The notes under the pieces are model-generated. The model worked only from the letters and a program-made list of their open reading frames with translations. It was not told the DNA's origin and did no database searches. From Lentisphaeria bacterium (GTDB taxonomy: Bacteria; Verrucomicrobiota; Lentisphaeria; Victivallales; Victivallaceae): 64,000 nucleotides of DNA. Position numbers and translations under genes: made by a program. Shown piece by piece: positions 34,095-41,604 of this stretch. Every line of letters begins with the position of its first letter. The stretch's first letter is position 1. The stretch lies in assembly GCA_018265615.1 (NCBI GenBank), contig JABLYX010000009.1, positions 1 to 64,000 of the forward strand, given 5' to 3'.

Positions 34095-35239
34095 TGTACC
34101 GTACACTCGGTCGTACCGGAATCAAAGTGAGTGCGATTTCCCTCGGCTGCGAGGGATTCGCCGGTAAAACACCCGCCGAAGCGCGGGAAATGATGGATTT
34201 CTCCATCGCCAACGGAATCAACTTCATCGACATTTACGCTTCCGATCCGGAACTGCGCTCGATCATCGGAAACGCGGTTGCCGGACGTTACGACCGCTTT
34301 CATGTGCAGGGACACATCGGGTCCGTATGGAAAAACGGCCAGTATGAACGGACTCGGAACGTCGCGGAGTCCCGCGCCGCTTTCGACGATCTGCTGGCCC
34401 GCCTCGGAACGGACTATATCGATGTCGGGATGATTCATTACAGCGATCAGGAGGATGATTTTTATGCGATTTTCGACGGTCCGTTCATCGAATTTGCGCT
34501 GGAGTTGAAAGCCGCGGGAAAAATCCGCTCAGTCGGACTCTCCAGCCACAATCCGGTGGTGGCGAAAATGGCGGTGGAAACCGGGCTCGTCGATGTGTTG
34601 ATGTTCTCCGTCAACCCCTGCTACGACATGCAGCCGCCGGACGAAGATGTGGAAAATCTCTGGTCGGACGAAGTGTACAAAAAGAGTTTCCACAACTTCA
34701 ATTCCGAGCGCGAAGCCCTGTACGGACTCTGCGCCCGGCATGGCATCGGTATCGACGTGATGAAAGTCTATGCGGGCGGCGATCTTCTGAAGGCGGACCA
34801 GTCAATGTTCGGCAGGGCGATGTCTCCGGTTCAGGCGCTGAACTACGCATTGACCCGGCCGGCTGTTGCGGCGGTGATGGCCGGATGCCGGAACATTGCA
34901 GAAATCGAAGCCGCGCTCGCGTGGTGCGCCGCCTCCGACGCGGAGAAGGATTATTCCACCGTTCTCACCGGGCTGGAGCGCTGTTCCTGGTCGGGACACT
35001 GCATGTACTGCGGCCATTGCGCTCCCTGTCCGAAAGCGATCAGCATCGCCGACGTGAACAAGTACCTGAATCTCGCTCTGGCGCAGGATGAAATCCCGGA
35101 AACCGTGCGGGAACACTACCGGCTGCTTCCCCATCACGCTTCGGAATGCATCCGGTGCGGAGCATGCGAGCAGCGATGTCCGTTCCAAGTGAAAATCCGG
35201 GAAAGAATGAAAATGGCGCAACAGGTATTCCATTTGTGA
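34091..35239 (+). CDS. AKR-fold 4Fe-4S protein without export signal and without canonical tetrad
   Basis: A 382-residue protein starting MMYRTLGRTGIKVSAISLG, with no leader, so probably cytoplasmic. Fe-S motifs CMYCGHCAPCP and CIRCGACEQRCPF near the C-terminus. Like the exported 10531-11766 protein it lacks the usual AKR Tyr and Lys: the motif reads FIDIYASDPE and the Lys strand FHVQGHIGS, whereas the His in GMIHYSDQ is kept. It could be the inner counterpart of the exported AKRs. Last gene of the operon, coupled by ATGA overlap. Substrate unknown. Confidence 0.82.
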   Translation: MMYRTLGRTGIKVSAISLGCEGFAGKTPAEAREMMDFSIANGINFIDIYASDPELRSIIGNAVAGRYDRFHVQGHIGSVWKNGQYERTRNVAESRAAFDDLLARLGTDYIDVGMIHYSDQEDDFYAIFDGPFIEFALELKAAGKIRSVGLSSHNPVVAKMAVETGLVDVLMFSVNPCYDMQPPDEDVENLWSDEVYKKSFHNFNSEREALYGLCARHGIGIDVMKVYAGGDLLKADQSMFGRAMSPVQALNYALTRPAVAAVMAGCRNIAEIEAALAWCAASDAEKDYSTVLTGLERCSWSGHCMYCGHCAPCPKAISIADVNKYLNLALAQDEIPETVREHYRLLPHHASECIRCGACEQRCPFQVKIRERMKMAQQVFHL

Positions 35240-35815
35240 AAGTCCTTTCCTGAAGTTTTCTTTGCAACGGAAGCGGAACTGAAACGATTTCAGCTCAGCA
35301 AAAGGGAAATCAGCCTATTTCCAATGCAAAAACTTTTGAAAGGAAAAATTTTTCGTATCGAAAGTTTTGCTGATACGCAGCCGGATGGAGATGCTTGAAT
35401 GTGTCTGACGATCGGTTACACCGTCAAGAGCGGGATTCCGGCCAGCCCGGTGTGATAGCAGGACGCATAGCAATTAGAGAATATCCGGGAACCGAAAATT
35501 TCCCTCCTTTTTCCCACCCTTTGTCTTGAAAAGACATGAAAGATCACGTATATTCTTAATGTCGTAGCAAGGATGCCTGCTGAATGGTTTTGAGCGGGAA
35601 ACAGGTGTTAACCATACCCTGTTAACCACTTGGTCGCTGGTTCGAATCCAGCTGCCGGAGCCATTTTCTTGCCTCAGAATTGAGGATTTACAAATTTCCG
35701 GACAGTTCGGCGCACGATTTTGTGCCCGGTTTGTGCCCGCTTGCGGAGAAGTATTTCGACATAGCCTCCTGTGTCAATTCATCAGAAATCATGATGGTTC
35801 AGGAGGAGTCTTGAA
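35240..35815. other. intergenic region with tRNA scar between the AKR operon and the integrase
   Basis: No protein gene is seen. It has short hairpins (CTGAAA-CGA-TTTCAG near 35279; CGTATC...GATACG near 35360) that may end transcription of the AKR operon. The tRNA-Asn 3' fragment is at 35619-35663, and the integrase leader with AGGAGGAG follows. Confidence 0.5.
35619..35663 (+). tRNA. tRNA-Asn 3' half (GTT anticodon), attachment-site scar, not a functional tRNA
   Basis: From the anticodon loop onward this is a canonical tRNA: CTGTTAA loop (GTT anticodon, Asn), CCACT stem strand, TGGTC variable loop, GCTGG-TTCGAAT-CCAGC T-arm, TGCCGGA acceptor strand, G discriminator and encoded CCA. The expected 5' half (TCCGGCA acceptor, AGTGG anticodon strand) is absent upstream. 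Homology begins exactly at the anticodon loop, a usual crossover point for tRNA-targeting tyrosine integrases. The motif GTTAACC occurs twice, 14 bp apart, at the junction. Confidence 0.85.
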
Positions 35816-37183
35816 ATGTCCGTCCAACTGCGTGGAAAGAAGTATTACTACCGTTTCCGTCTCAAAGAGCACCGTTTCTCCGGCGTCTGCGAAAACTGCA
35901 CAACTGAAAAGGACGCCTTGAAATTCGAGGAGCAGGTTTATGCCGAAAAGCTGAAAGAATATGAGGCGCTCCAAAAGGAAAAGAAGAGAATCCGGCAGAA
36001 CAAAACCATCGTCGCCCTGGTTGAGAATTACAAGCTTGAATTGAGCGGTGGCAGGCGGATTCTTCTGGAAGAAGCATACGCGCTTTCACTGGAGAAACCG
36101 TCGAAGCGGATACCGTCGGAACATATCGTCAGGCAGAAACAGCGTTTCTGGAATGATTTTCTGGCATTTATGAAAGCGACTTATCCGGAGATCACCGCCA
36201 TGACGGCGGTTCGAAAATGTCATTGTGAAAGCTATGTCGCTTACCTGATCAAAAACGGCAGATTCGTCAAAGATGTTACATTTCAGGCCCGGCGTAACGA
36301 TGGAATCATCCGCGCCGGTTACAGACGGGAATACAAACTGGCCGGTAAGACCATCCATGAGATTGCCCGTATCTGTAAAGAGGTTTTCACAAAGCTCTCT
36401 GAAGATGCCGGAATCATCATGAATCCGTGGATGAATGTAATTACGCCTGAGTGGAAGCAGATCGACCGGGAGATTTTCTCCGAATCGGAACTTGCGCTCA
36501 TCAAGAGGGCCATCTTCCGGGATGACGAACTTTCGGAGTTCTGCCGGCCGCTGTTTCTGATCGCCGCCGTGACCGGTTTAACTGAAGGTGACATCTGTAC
36601 TTTGAAATGGGATGAGATTTCATGGGCGATGCGGATGATCTTCCGCAAACGCCGTAAAACCGGCGTCGATATGGCGATTCCGATTCTGTCGGCCCTGGAG
36701 AATTATCTGAAAACTCTTCCGCGACGCGAAGGATATGTATTTCCGGTACATGCCGAAACGTATCTGCACGATGCTTCACTGGTTTCTTACCGGATCAAAC
36801 GCTTTCTGGCGGGACTCGGAATCAAAACGACGAAAAAGCCGGAAGGCCGCCGGGCGATCAGCGTCAAGGATTTGCATTCGATGCGGCATGTATTCTGCTA
36901 TTACGCCGGTCAGGCCGGAATTCCGCTTTCGACGGTGCAGTCCATCGTCGGACACATGACGCCGGAAATGACCAGACACTATATGGCACACGTCTCCATC
37001 AAGGCCAAGCAGGAAGCCATCGAGAAACTCCCGGAATTCCTGATTTTCAACAGTGCAGCAGATCAGTCGGAAAATCCTTCCATTCGGCAGCGCATCGCCG
37101 AACTGGCGTATTCGCTGCCGGAGGATGAACTTCGCAGCATCTTACAGAAGCACGAGAAAAATTTTCTGACGGTTCAGGTATGA
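35816..37183 (+). CDS. tyrosine recombinase / phage-type integrase
   Basis: A 455-residue protein. N-terminal arm-type DNA-binding region (VQLRGKKYYYRFRLKEH), core-binding domain, and a catalytic domain with KRRKTG (Lys strand), HSMRHVFCYY (HxxR), VGHMTPEMTRHYM (His and nucleophile Tyr). The first catalytic Arg, normally TGLR, is replaced: the motif reads VTGLTEGDICTLKW. This may be a family variant or an inactive copy. AGGAGGAG precedes ATG 35816. It lies 150 bp right of the tRNA-Asn scar and left of the glycosidase block. Confidence 0.87.
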   Translation: MSVQLRGKKYYYRFRLKEHRFSGVCENCTTEKDALKFEEQVYAEKLKEYEALQKEKKRIRQNKTIVALVENYKLELSGGRRILLEEAYALSLEKPSKRIPSEHIVRQKQRFWNDFLAFMKATYPEITAMTAVRKCHCESYVAYLIKNGRFVKDVTFQARRNDGIIRAGYRREYKLAGKTIHEIARICKEVFTKLSEDAGIIMNPWMNVITPEWKQIDREIFSESELALIKRAIFRDDELSEFCRPLFLIAAVTGLTEGDICTLKWDEISWAMRMIFRKRRKTGVDMAIPILSALENYLKTLPRREGYVFPVHAETYLHDASLVSYRIKRFLAGLGIKTTKKPEGRRAISVKDLHSMRHVFCYYAGQAGIPLSTVQSIVGHMTPEMTRHYMAHVSIKAKQEAIEKLPEFLIFNSAADQSENPSIRQRIAELAYSLPEDELRSILQKHEKNFLTVQV

Positions 37184-37207
37184 TTGCTGATTTATGATAT
37201 ATCATAA

Positions 37208-37232
37208 GAGCCAATTTCAAAAAGATTGGCTC
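37208..37232 (+). terminator. hairpin after the integrase gene
   Basis: Perfect 8-bp stem GAGCCAAT/ATTGGCTC with a 9-nt loop, 25 bp after the integrase stop. A 16-bp palindrome (TTATGATA/TATCATAA) lies just before it. Only short T runs follow. Confidence 0.5.
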
Positions 37233-37309
37233 ATCATACAATAATTTCAGATGTCGGATTGACAAAAAACACGAATTGGGATCATTGCGATTATACCAGG
37301 AAGGATGGG

Positions 37310-37471
37310 TAATACGATTTCCTGAATGAGAAATCATAAATGCGAAATTTTCGCAAAAGTCGCGTGGTTTTGTAAGTGTCTGGCTGACAGAGTTAACCAG
37401 ACGCGCACAAGGCCGCGCGAATGAAGCGGAAATGCAGCATTTGTGATTTTTCATGATGGAAAGCGTATAAG
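37310..37471. repeat. 162-bp inverted repeat, left copy
   Basis: The reverse complement of this stretch equals 54213-54374 over all 162 bp with one mismatch and no gap. Identity ends sharply at both sides. It contains consecutive small palindromes (GCGAAA-T-TTTCGC, GTCTGG...CCAGAC, AAATG-CAG-CATTT), so it can fold into several hairpins. No protein feature is convincing inside. The remaining DNA up to 37728 holds no recognisable gene. Confidence 0.95.
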
Positions 37472-37728
37472 ATTGAAGGACATGCAAAAATCATTTGGAA
37501 ACTGTAATCCGGGATTCAGAACACGTCATCCAGCTTTTCCATGCCGGAACGGTCAGATATGCAAGTGAATGAAGAGCTCATCAACGAATCAGCTCCAATG
37601 CTCTGGTTTGCGGCGCTCCCCATCCACTCACCCGCTGAAATCGCCGATACTTTCAAATATCGTCAATCTTATCAGGCTTCGCGGCTGAAATTTCGGCGCG
37701 GTGTCAGATCATTACAGGACGAATTTTT

Positions 37729-39633
37729 TTACGCGAACCGAGGAAGCAACTTCAGAACTCTGCCGGAAAACGGTGGAATTTTTTCGTCGTTCGCCACCTC
37801 AATCCGCCATGCGTCCGCTACACGGAATTCCATCGGAAGCGGAGCGGAGGTGTTGTTGACCGCCACAACCCAGCAGCAGCCTTCCCTCTCCGGGTGTTCC
37901 GTCAAGGTTACGAACGGATTATCGGTGTGCACCAGCCGTCTGGAAGCCGCTTCTCCTGAAAATAATTTGTAGAAATCACGCCAGCGGGGCTCGGCTTGTT
38001 TATGAAATGCGCCGGGCCTGACCCCTAAATCCAATTCCAGCGGCAGGGTCAATAAATAAATCGTACCCTTGCCGTAAGCGGAACGCACAAACACCGGATT
38101 TCCATCCGTTTCACGCGCCAGAATCTCGGCACAAACATTGCGCAAACACAACCGGTAGGGCGACGGCAGCTGAAATATTTCGTCATTCATCTCAACTTGA
38201 GCCGGAACGGTGCGCATCTCACGCCCGATAACTTCGACGCCGAATACCTCTTCAAAAGGAGCCAGCGCACCATCATTCAATGACAGATAGAGCGTCGCCC
38301 CATTTCGGACCTTATCCAACAGGGCGTTGAATTCATAGCCGTAAATCCCGTCCGCACCGCTCAGACCGGGCAGAAGATAGAGTGGGGCTTCCGGCAATTT
38401 GTCGGTAACATATGAAAACCTGAGGTCGAAGTGATTCTGTTTGGCCAACAGAAACGTGCTCCATGAATTGGTCAGTGAAGCATCGAATTTCTGGGCGCGG
38501 GTCACGATGCAGACGGCATCCCGGCGGAACGGCGGCAATTCATCAAAGGGCAGCTCCGCCTTGAATTCATGAAATGCTTTCATCACTCCGGCCACGGGCT
38601 TCGGATTGAGTTCCGGATCGAACAACCCCAATTCCCGTTCCCACGCACTCCACTCGTAGGGCGGGAACTTCAGATGGCGTTGATCGAAACCGCACCACCA
38701 CAGGAAGTTTTTCGCACCGTGCGCCCAGGCATTGTAAAGGGAGTTGCACACAAACTGCGCCTTTTCGGCTTCCGCGCAATACGATGGGGAAAATGTGCCG
38801 ATTTCCTCAACGCATCCCGGACGTCCGGCGATATCGGCATAGTAGAGCATTTCAACCGTGGCCTGAAAGGCGGTGCGCATGGAGTTATGTGGATCGACTC
38901 GCGCAGCAACTTTGGAGGGAGAGTGCGGATAAGGGTGCGCCGTCATCAGATCACAGAGCTCGCCCTGATCCTGAATACTCCATTCATGCGGATCCCATAC
39001 CGGCGGGAATTGATCGCAGGGCATCAAACCGTGCATCCCGGACGCCACCTGCCGGGTATCATCCTCCAGACGGATGGCCGATGAAATCAGATAACTCCAG
39101 ATCCATGCGGCGGAACTGTTGGAAGCCTCCCCCATGCAGTTGCATTCGTTGCCGAGCTCCCACATCTGAATGGCGGGACAATCCTTGAGCTCACGGACCA
39201 GGCAGCGGACAAAACGGATCTGCCACTTCTGGGCCAATGGGTCGGTCAGCGGATTCAGTTTCTCCAATGCGGGCGGCGTATAATAGGAACCGCTCATCCA
39301 GCCGGTCACCAGGCTGACCACCAGTTTCTGCCCGTTCCCCTCTGCAATTTCAGCCAATTTCCGGAAACGTTGGAGCATGAGTTCATCCACGCCGGCATGA
39401 CCGCAGGGAGTATCCGGCAGGCGCGCCCCTCTCATGGAAATATCACGAAACGTCCCGCGGTGCGCATAGCAGATTTCAATCGGTTGGAAATCGCGCCAGT
39501 TGGGGAAAACGCGAATCAATTCACAGCCGGTCTCCGCCAGGCGCTTCAAATCCGCGCGAACAATATTTTCGTCCCAAAGCTCCCACATCCGGGTTCCGGC
39601 GTGTGAGGCCCAATAATTGCAACCGATCTGCAT
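37729..39633 (-). CDS. GH-A clan glycoside hydrolase (GH5/GH42-like)
   Basis: A 634-residue protein without a leader. An N-terminal (beta/alpha)8 domain includes RADLKRLAETGCELIRVFPN, the acid/base motif MWELGNECN (about 157-165) and a likely nucleophile in CVEEIGTFSPSY. A central segment resembles a GATase-like/beta-galactosidase trimerisation domain (YLLPGLSG, GATLYLSLNDG), and a beta domain follows. This order fits GH5- or GH42-type exo-glycosidases. AGGAG precedes ATG 39633. Last gene of the minus-strand operon downstream of the pseudopilin; cleaves a sugar unit released by its neighbours, identity unknown. Confidence 0.75.
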   Translation of the reverse strand: MQIGCNYWASHAGTRMWELWDENIVRADLKRLAETGCELIRVFPNWRDFQPIEICYAHRGTFRDISMRGARLPDTPCGHAGVDELMLQRFRKLAEIAEGNGQKLVVSLVTGWMSGSYYTPPALEKLNPLTDPLAQKWQIRFVRCLVRELKDCPAIQMWELGNECNCMGEASNSSAAWIWSYLISSAIRLEDDTRQVASGMHGLMPCDQFPPVWDPHEWSIQDQGELCDLMTAHPYPHSPSKVAARVDPHNSMRTAFQATVEMLYYADIAGRPGCVEEIGTFSPSYCAEAEKAQFVCNSLYNAWAHGAKNFLWWCGFDQRHLKFPPYEWSAWERELGLFDPELNPKPVAGVMKAFHEFKAELPFDELPPFRRDAVCIVTRAQKFDASLTNSWSTFLLAKQNHFDLRFSYVTDKLPEAPLYLLPGLSGADGIYGYEFNALLDKVRNGATLYLSLNDGALAPFEEVFGVEVIGREMRTVPAQVEMNDEIFQLPSPYRLCLRNVCAEILARETDGNPVFVRSAYGKGTIYLLTLPLELDLGVRPGAFHKQAEPRWRDFYKLFSGEAASRRLVHTDNPFVTLTEHPEREGCCWVVAVNNTSAPLPMEFRVADAWRIEVANDEKIPPFSGRVLKLLPRFA

Positions 39634-39645
39634 ATGTTCTCCTGT

Positions 39646-41604
39646 TTACAGTGTCATTCTCAGGTCAAGTTTAAAAGGCACCTTGACCTGGTCACGGGTT
39701 AACTGAATTCCCTTTTTATGTGCTTTGGCCAGTTGGATATCAAGATAAAGGTCGGAAATGGAATTCTCACCTTCCCGTATGTCGGGAATTTCCAGCCCGC
39801 CATCCCGGGTGATAATCGCTTCGGCTGCCTCGATGTTTCCGGAATATGCCAACGCATAGGCACGGAAAAACAGCAACAGCGGTTTGACTTGAAGTTCAAC
39901 ATTCAAGCCGTCGCAAATCGCCAGAATTCGCAGGGGATCCCCATGCAGTTCCACGAACTGCTTCAGGCACTCCTTGGCCAATGCGGAATCGTCCGGGTGC
40001 ATCAGCGCCACCGTTTCCAGAAGCGTCAGCGCCTGGTTTTGCCGCTCCGTCACGCGATAAAGATTGGCCAATGCAAATAAATTCCATGCATTTCTCTGAA
40101 GTTCAACGGATTTGAGAAGGTGTCCCTCCGCCGATGCGTAATCCCGAATCCGGAATTCATTCAACGCCAAGTGCAGGAGAATCTTCCAATTTCTGAACGG
40201 GGTCTTCTGCAGCAACGCGAACCACTCCGGCTGAACCAGATAAGAAGCGGGCGCCTCCTCGGACATAACCCCGCGGCGCAAAAGCTGCAGCCACTCCACC
40301 TGCGGCGTCTGCGGCGCGCCGAAATCGAGGTGTTTCGTCAACTTGCAGCCGCGCCGCTCCTCCTCCAACGCGCCCCAGCCGGAACCATATTGAACGATTT
40401 CACCGGGTTGCAATGCGAAACTCGAACGGGTGCGCTCTAATTCGGCCTCCAGAAAACGCTCCGGCAGGATCGCATCCACCCGCGTATTCATCGTTTCGAC
40501 GGCGGTTTGCCAGCTGCCGAAAATATTCTCCGGTTTCGCATCAACGGCTCCGTAGGCTTCGAGCCACTCCCAGGTTGTCCGGGGCGGCATGGGAATGCAT
40601 TCCTGCTGGGTTTTACAGAGGCCGCCCTGAATTTCAATATAGTCGGGTACACCGGGCGCCATCAGTTTGCGCTGCCAATGTTTGCCGCCTGGGTTCGCTC
40701 CCCAGACAAAGAGCTTCCGCCCCGGCAAACGCCGGGTGGAGGCGAATAAAAATCCGGTTCCGTCGCGCCGCATGACCGTTTCATATTTGCGGTTTCCGGG
40801 CGGAATATTGTAAAAATGATCCTTCACCCCCGGAAAATGATCCGGATAGGTTCCGTCGAATCCTTCTCCGCCGGGCAATGCGATTTTACGGATGAAGTGA
40901 TTGCCGCCGTCATATTGATTGGCGTAGGCGCTGTCGGCGGGAACGATGACGCGGGCGCCGGGAGATTGCTCCACCGCGATATTGCTCCACCAGTACATGG
41001 GGATCACTTCGTTGCGGATATTCATGATTCGCATACGCGCCAGCAAAAATCGGGAGCCGGACGGCAGGTAAAAATCAATCTGAAACGGAACCGCCCGATC
41101 ACGGCAGAATTCATATACACGCAGAACGGGAGTACCGTCTGCATCCTGCAGCATTGCAACGAACCGGGGTGAACAGGTCTGTTCGTCATGGCCGCGCCGC
41201 CCGATGTTGTATTCGATTCCGCCGGCGAACCATGCGTTGCGAATCGCCAGGTTATTCGGACGGAACTCGGTGTTGTTCAACAATAGATCGAGTTGATGAT
41301 CTTTGTCGTACAAGCTCCAGAGGCGTGCGCCGAGCTCCAGCACGAAGGTCGCCCGCAGGTGGTCGTTTTCCAGAACGGCGGTATGGAACTCCAACTCCTC
41401 CGGTTCGAAATCATATTGGTCCTGCATGACAAAGGGCAATGAATCGTTGAACATGCCGTAATTGAGATAAAGCCCGTCGAATTCGTCCAGCTCGGCGGCG
41501 ATGTTCGACCGGATCGGATTTCGCATGGCGGGAAAACGCGAATCCGGCCCAAGGCGCGGCCCCCGCATCTTTTTCGTTCCTAATGTGAGCGTGGAAAGTT
41601 TCAT
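39646..41604 (-). CDS. DUF5107 / TPR-repeat protein
   Basis: A 652-residue protein. The first about 370 residues form a galactose-mutarotase-like beta-sandwich of the DUF5107 type (ELGARLWSLYDKD, GGIEYNIGRRGHDEQTCSP, IPMYWWSNIAVEQ). The C-terminal part is alpha-helical TPR (ALNEFRIRDYASAEGHLLKS, RNAWNLFALANLYRVTERQ). DUF5107-TPR proteins accompany glycosidases in gut Bacteroidetes, Firmicutes and Lentisphaerae, but their role is not established. ATG overlaps the stop of the upstream gene. Confidence 0.78.
   Translation of the reverse strand: MKLSTLTLGTKKMRGPRLGPDSRFPAMRNPIRSNIAAELDEFDGLYLNYGMFNDSLPFVMQDQYDFEPEELEFHTAVLENDHLRATFVLELGARLWSLYDKDHQLDLLLNNTEFRPNNLAIRNAWFAGGIEYNIGRRGHDEQTCSPRFVAMLQDADGTPVLRVYEFCRDRAVPFQIDFYLPSGSRFLLARMRIMNIRNEVIPMYWWSNIAVEQSPGARVIVPADSAYANQYDGGNHFIRKIALPGGEGFDGTYPDHFPGVKDHFYNIPPGNRKYETVMRRDGTGFLFASTRRLPGRKLFVWGANPGGKHWQRKLMAPGVPDYIEIQGGLCKTQQECIPMPPRTTWEWLEAYGAVDAKPENIFGSWQTAVETMNTRVDAILPERFLEAELERTRSSFALQPGEIVQYGSGWGALEEERRGCKLTKHLDFGAPQTPQVEWLQLLRRGVMSEEAPASYLVQPEWFALLQKTPFRNWKILLHLALNEFRIRDYASAEGHLLKSVELQRNAWNLFALANLYRVTERQNQALTLLETVALMHPDDSALAKECLKQFVELHGDPLRILAICDGLNVELQVKPLLLFFRAYALAYSGNIEAAEAIITRDGGLEIPDIREGENSISDLYLDIQLAKAHKKGIQLTRDQVKVPFKLDLRMTL

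Noticed and set aside
35560..35663. Complete tRNA-Asn gene
   Set aside because: The 5' half does not pair: no TCCGGCA acceptor strand and no AGTGG anticodon strand upstream, so only a 3' fragment exists.
37047..37487. Protein encoded in the 162-bp repeats (shared stretch starting MKNHKCCISAS)
   Set aside because: The similarity of the frames at 37 kb and 54 kb is a by-product of the DNA repeat; no ribosome site, different ends and a hairpin-rich sequence.
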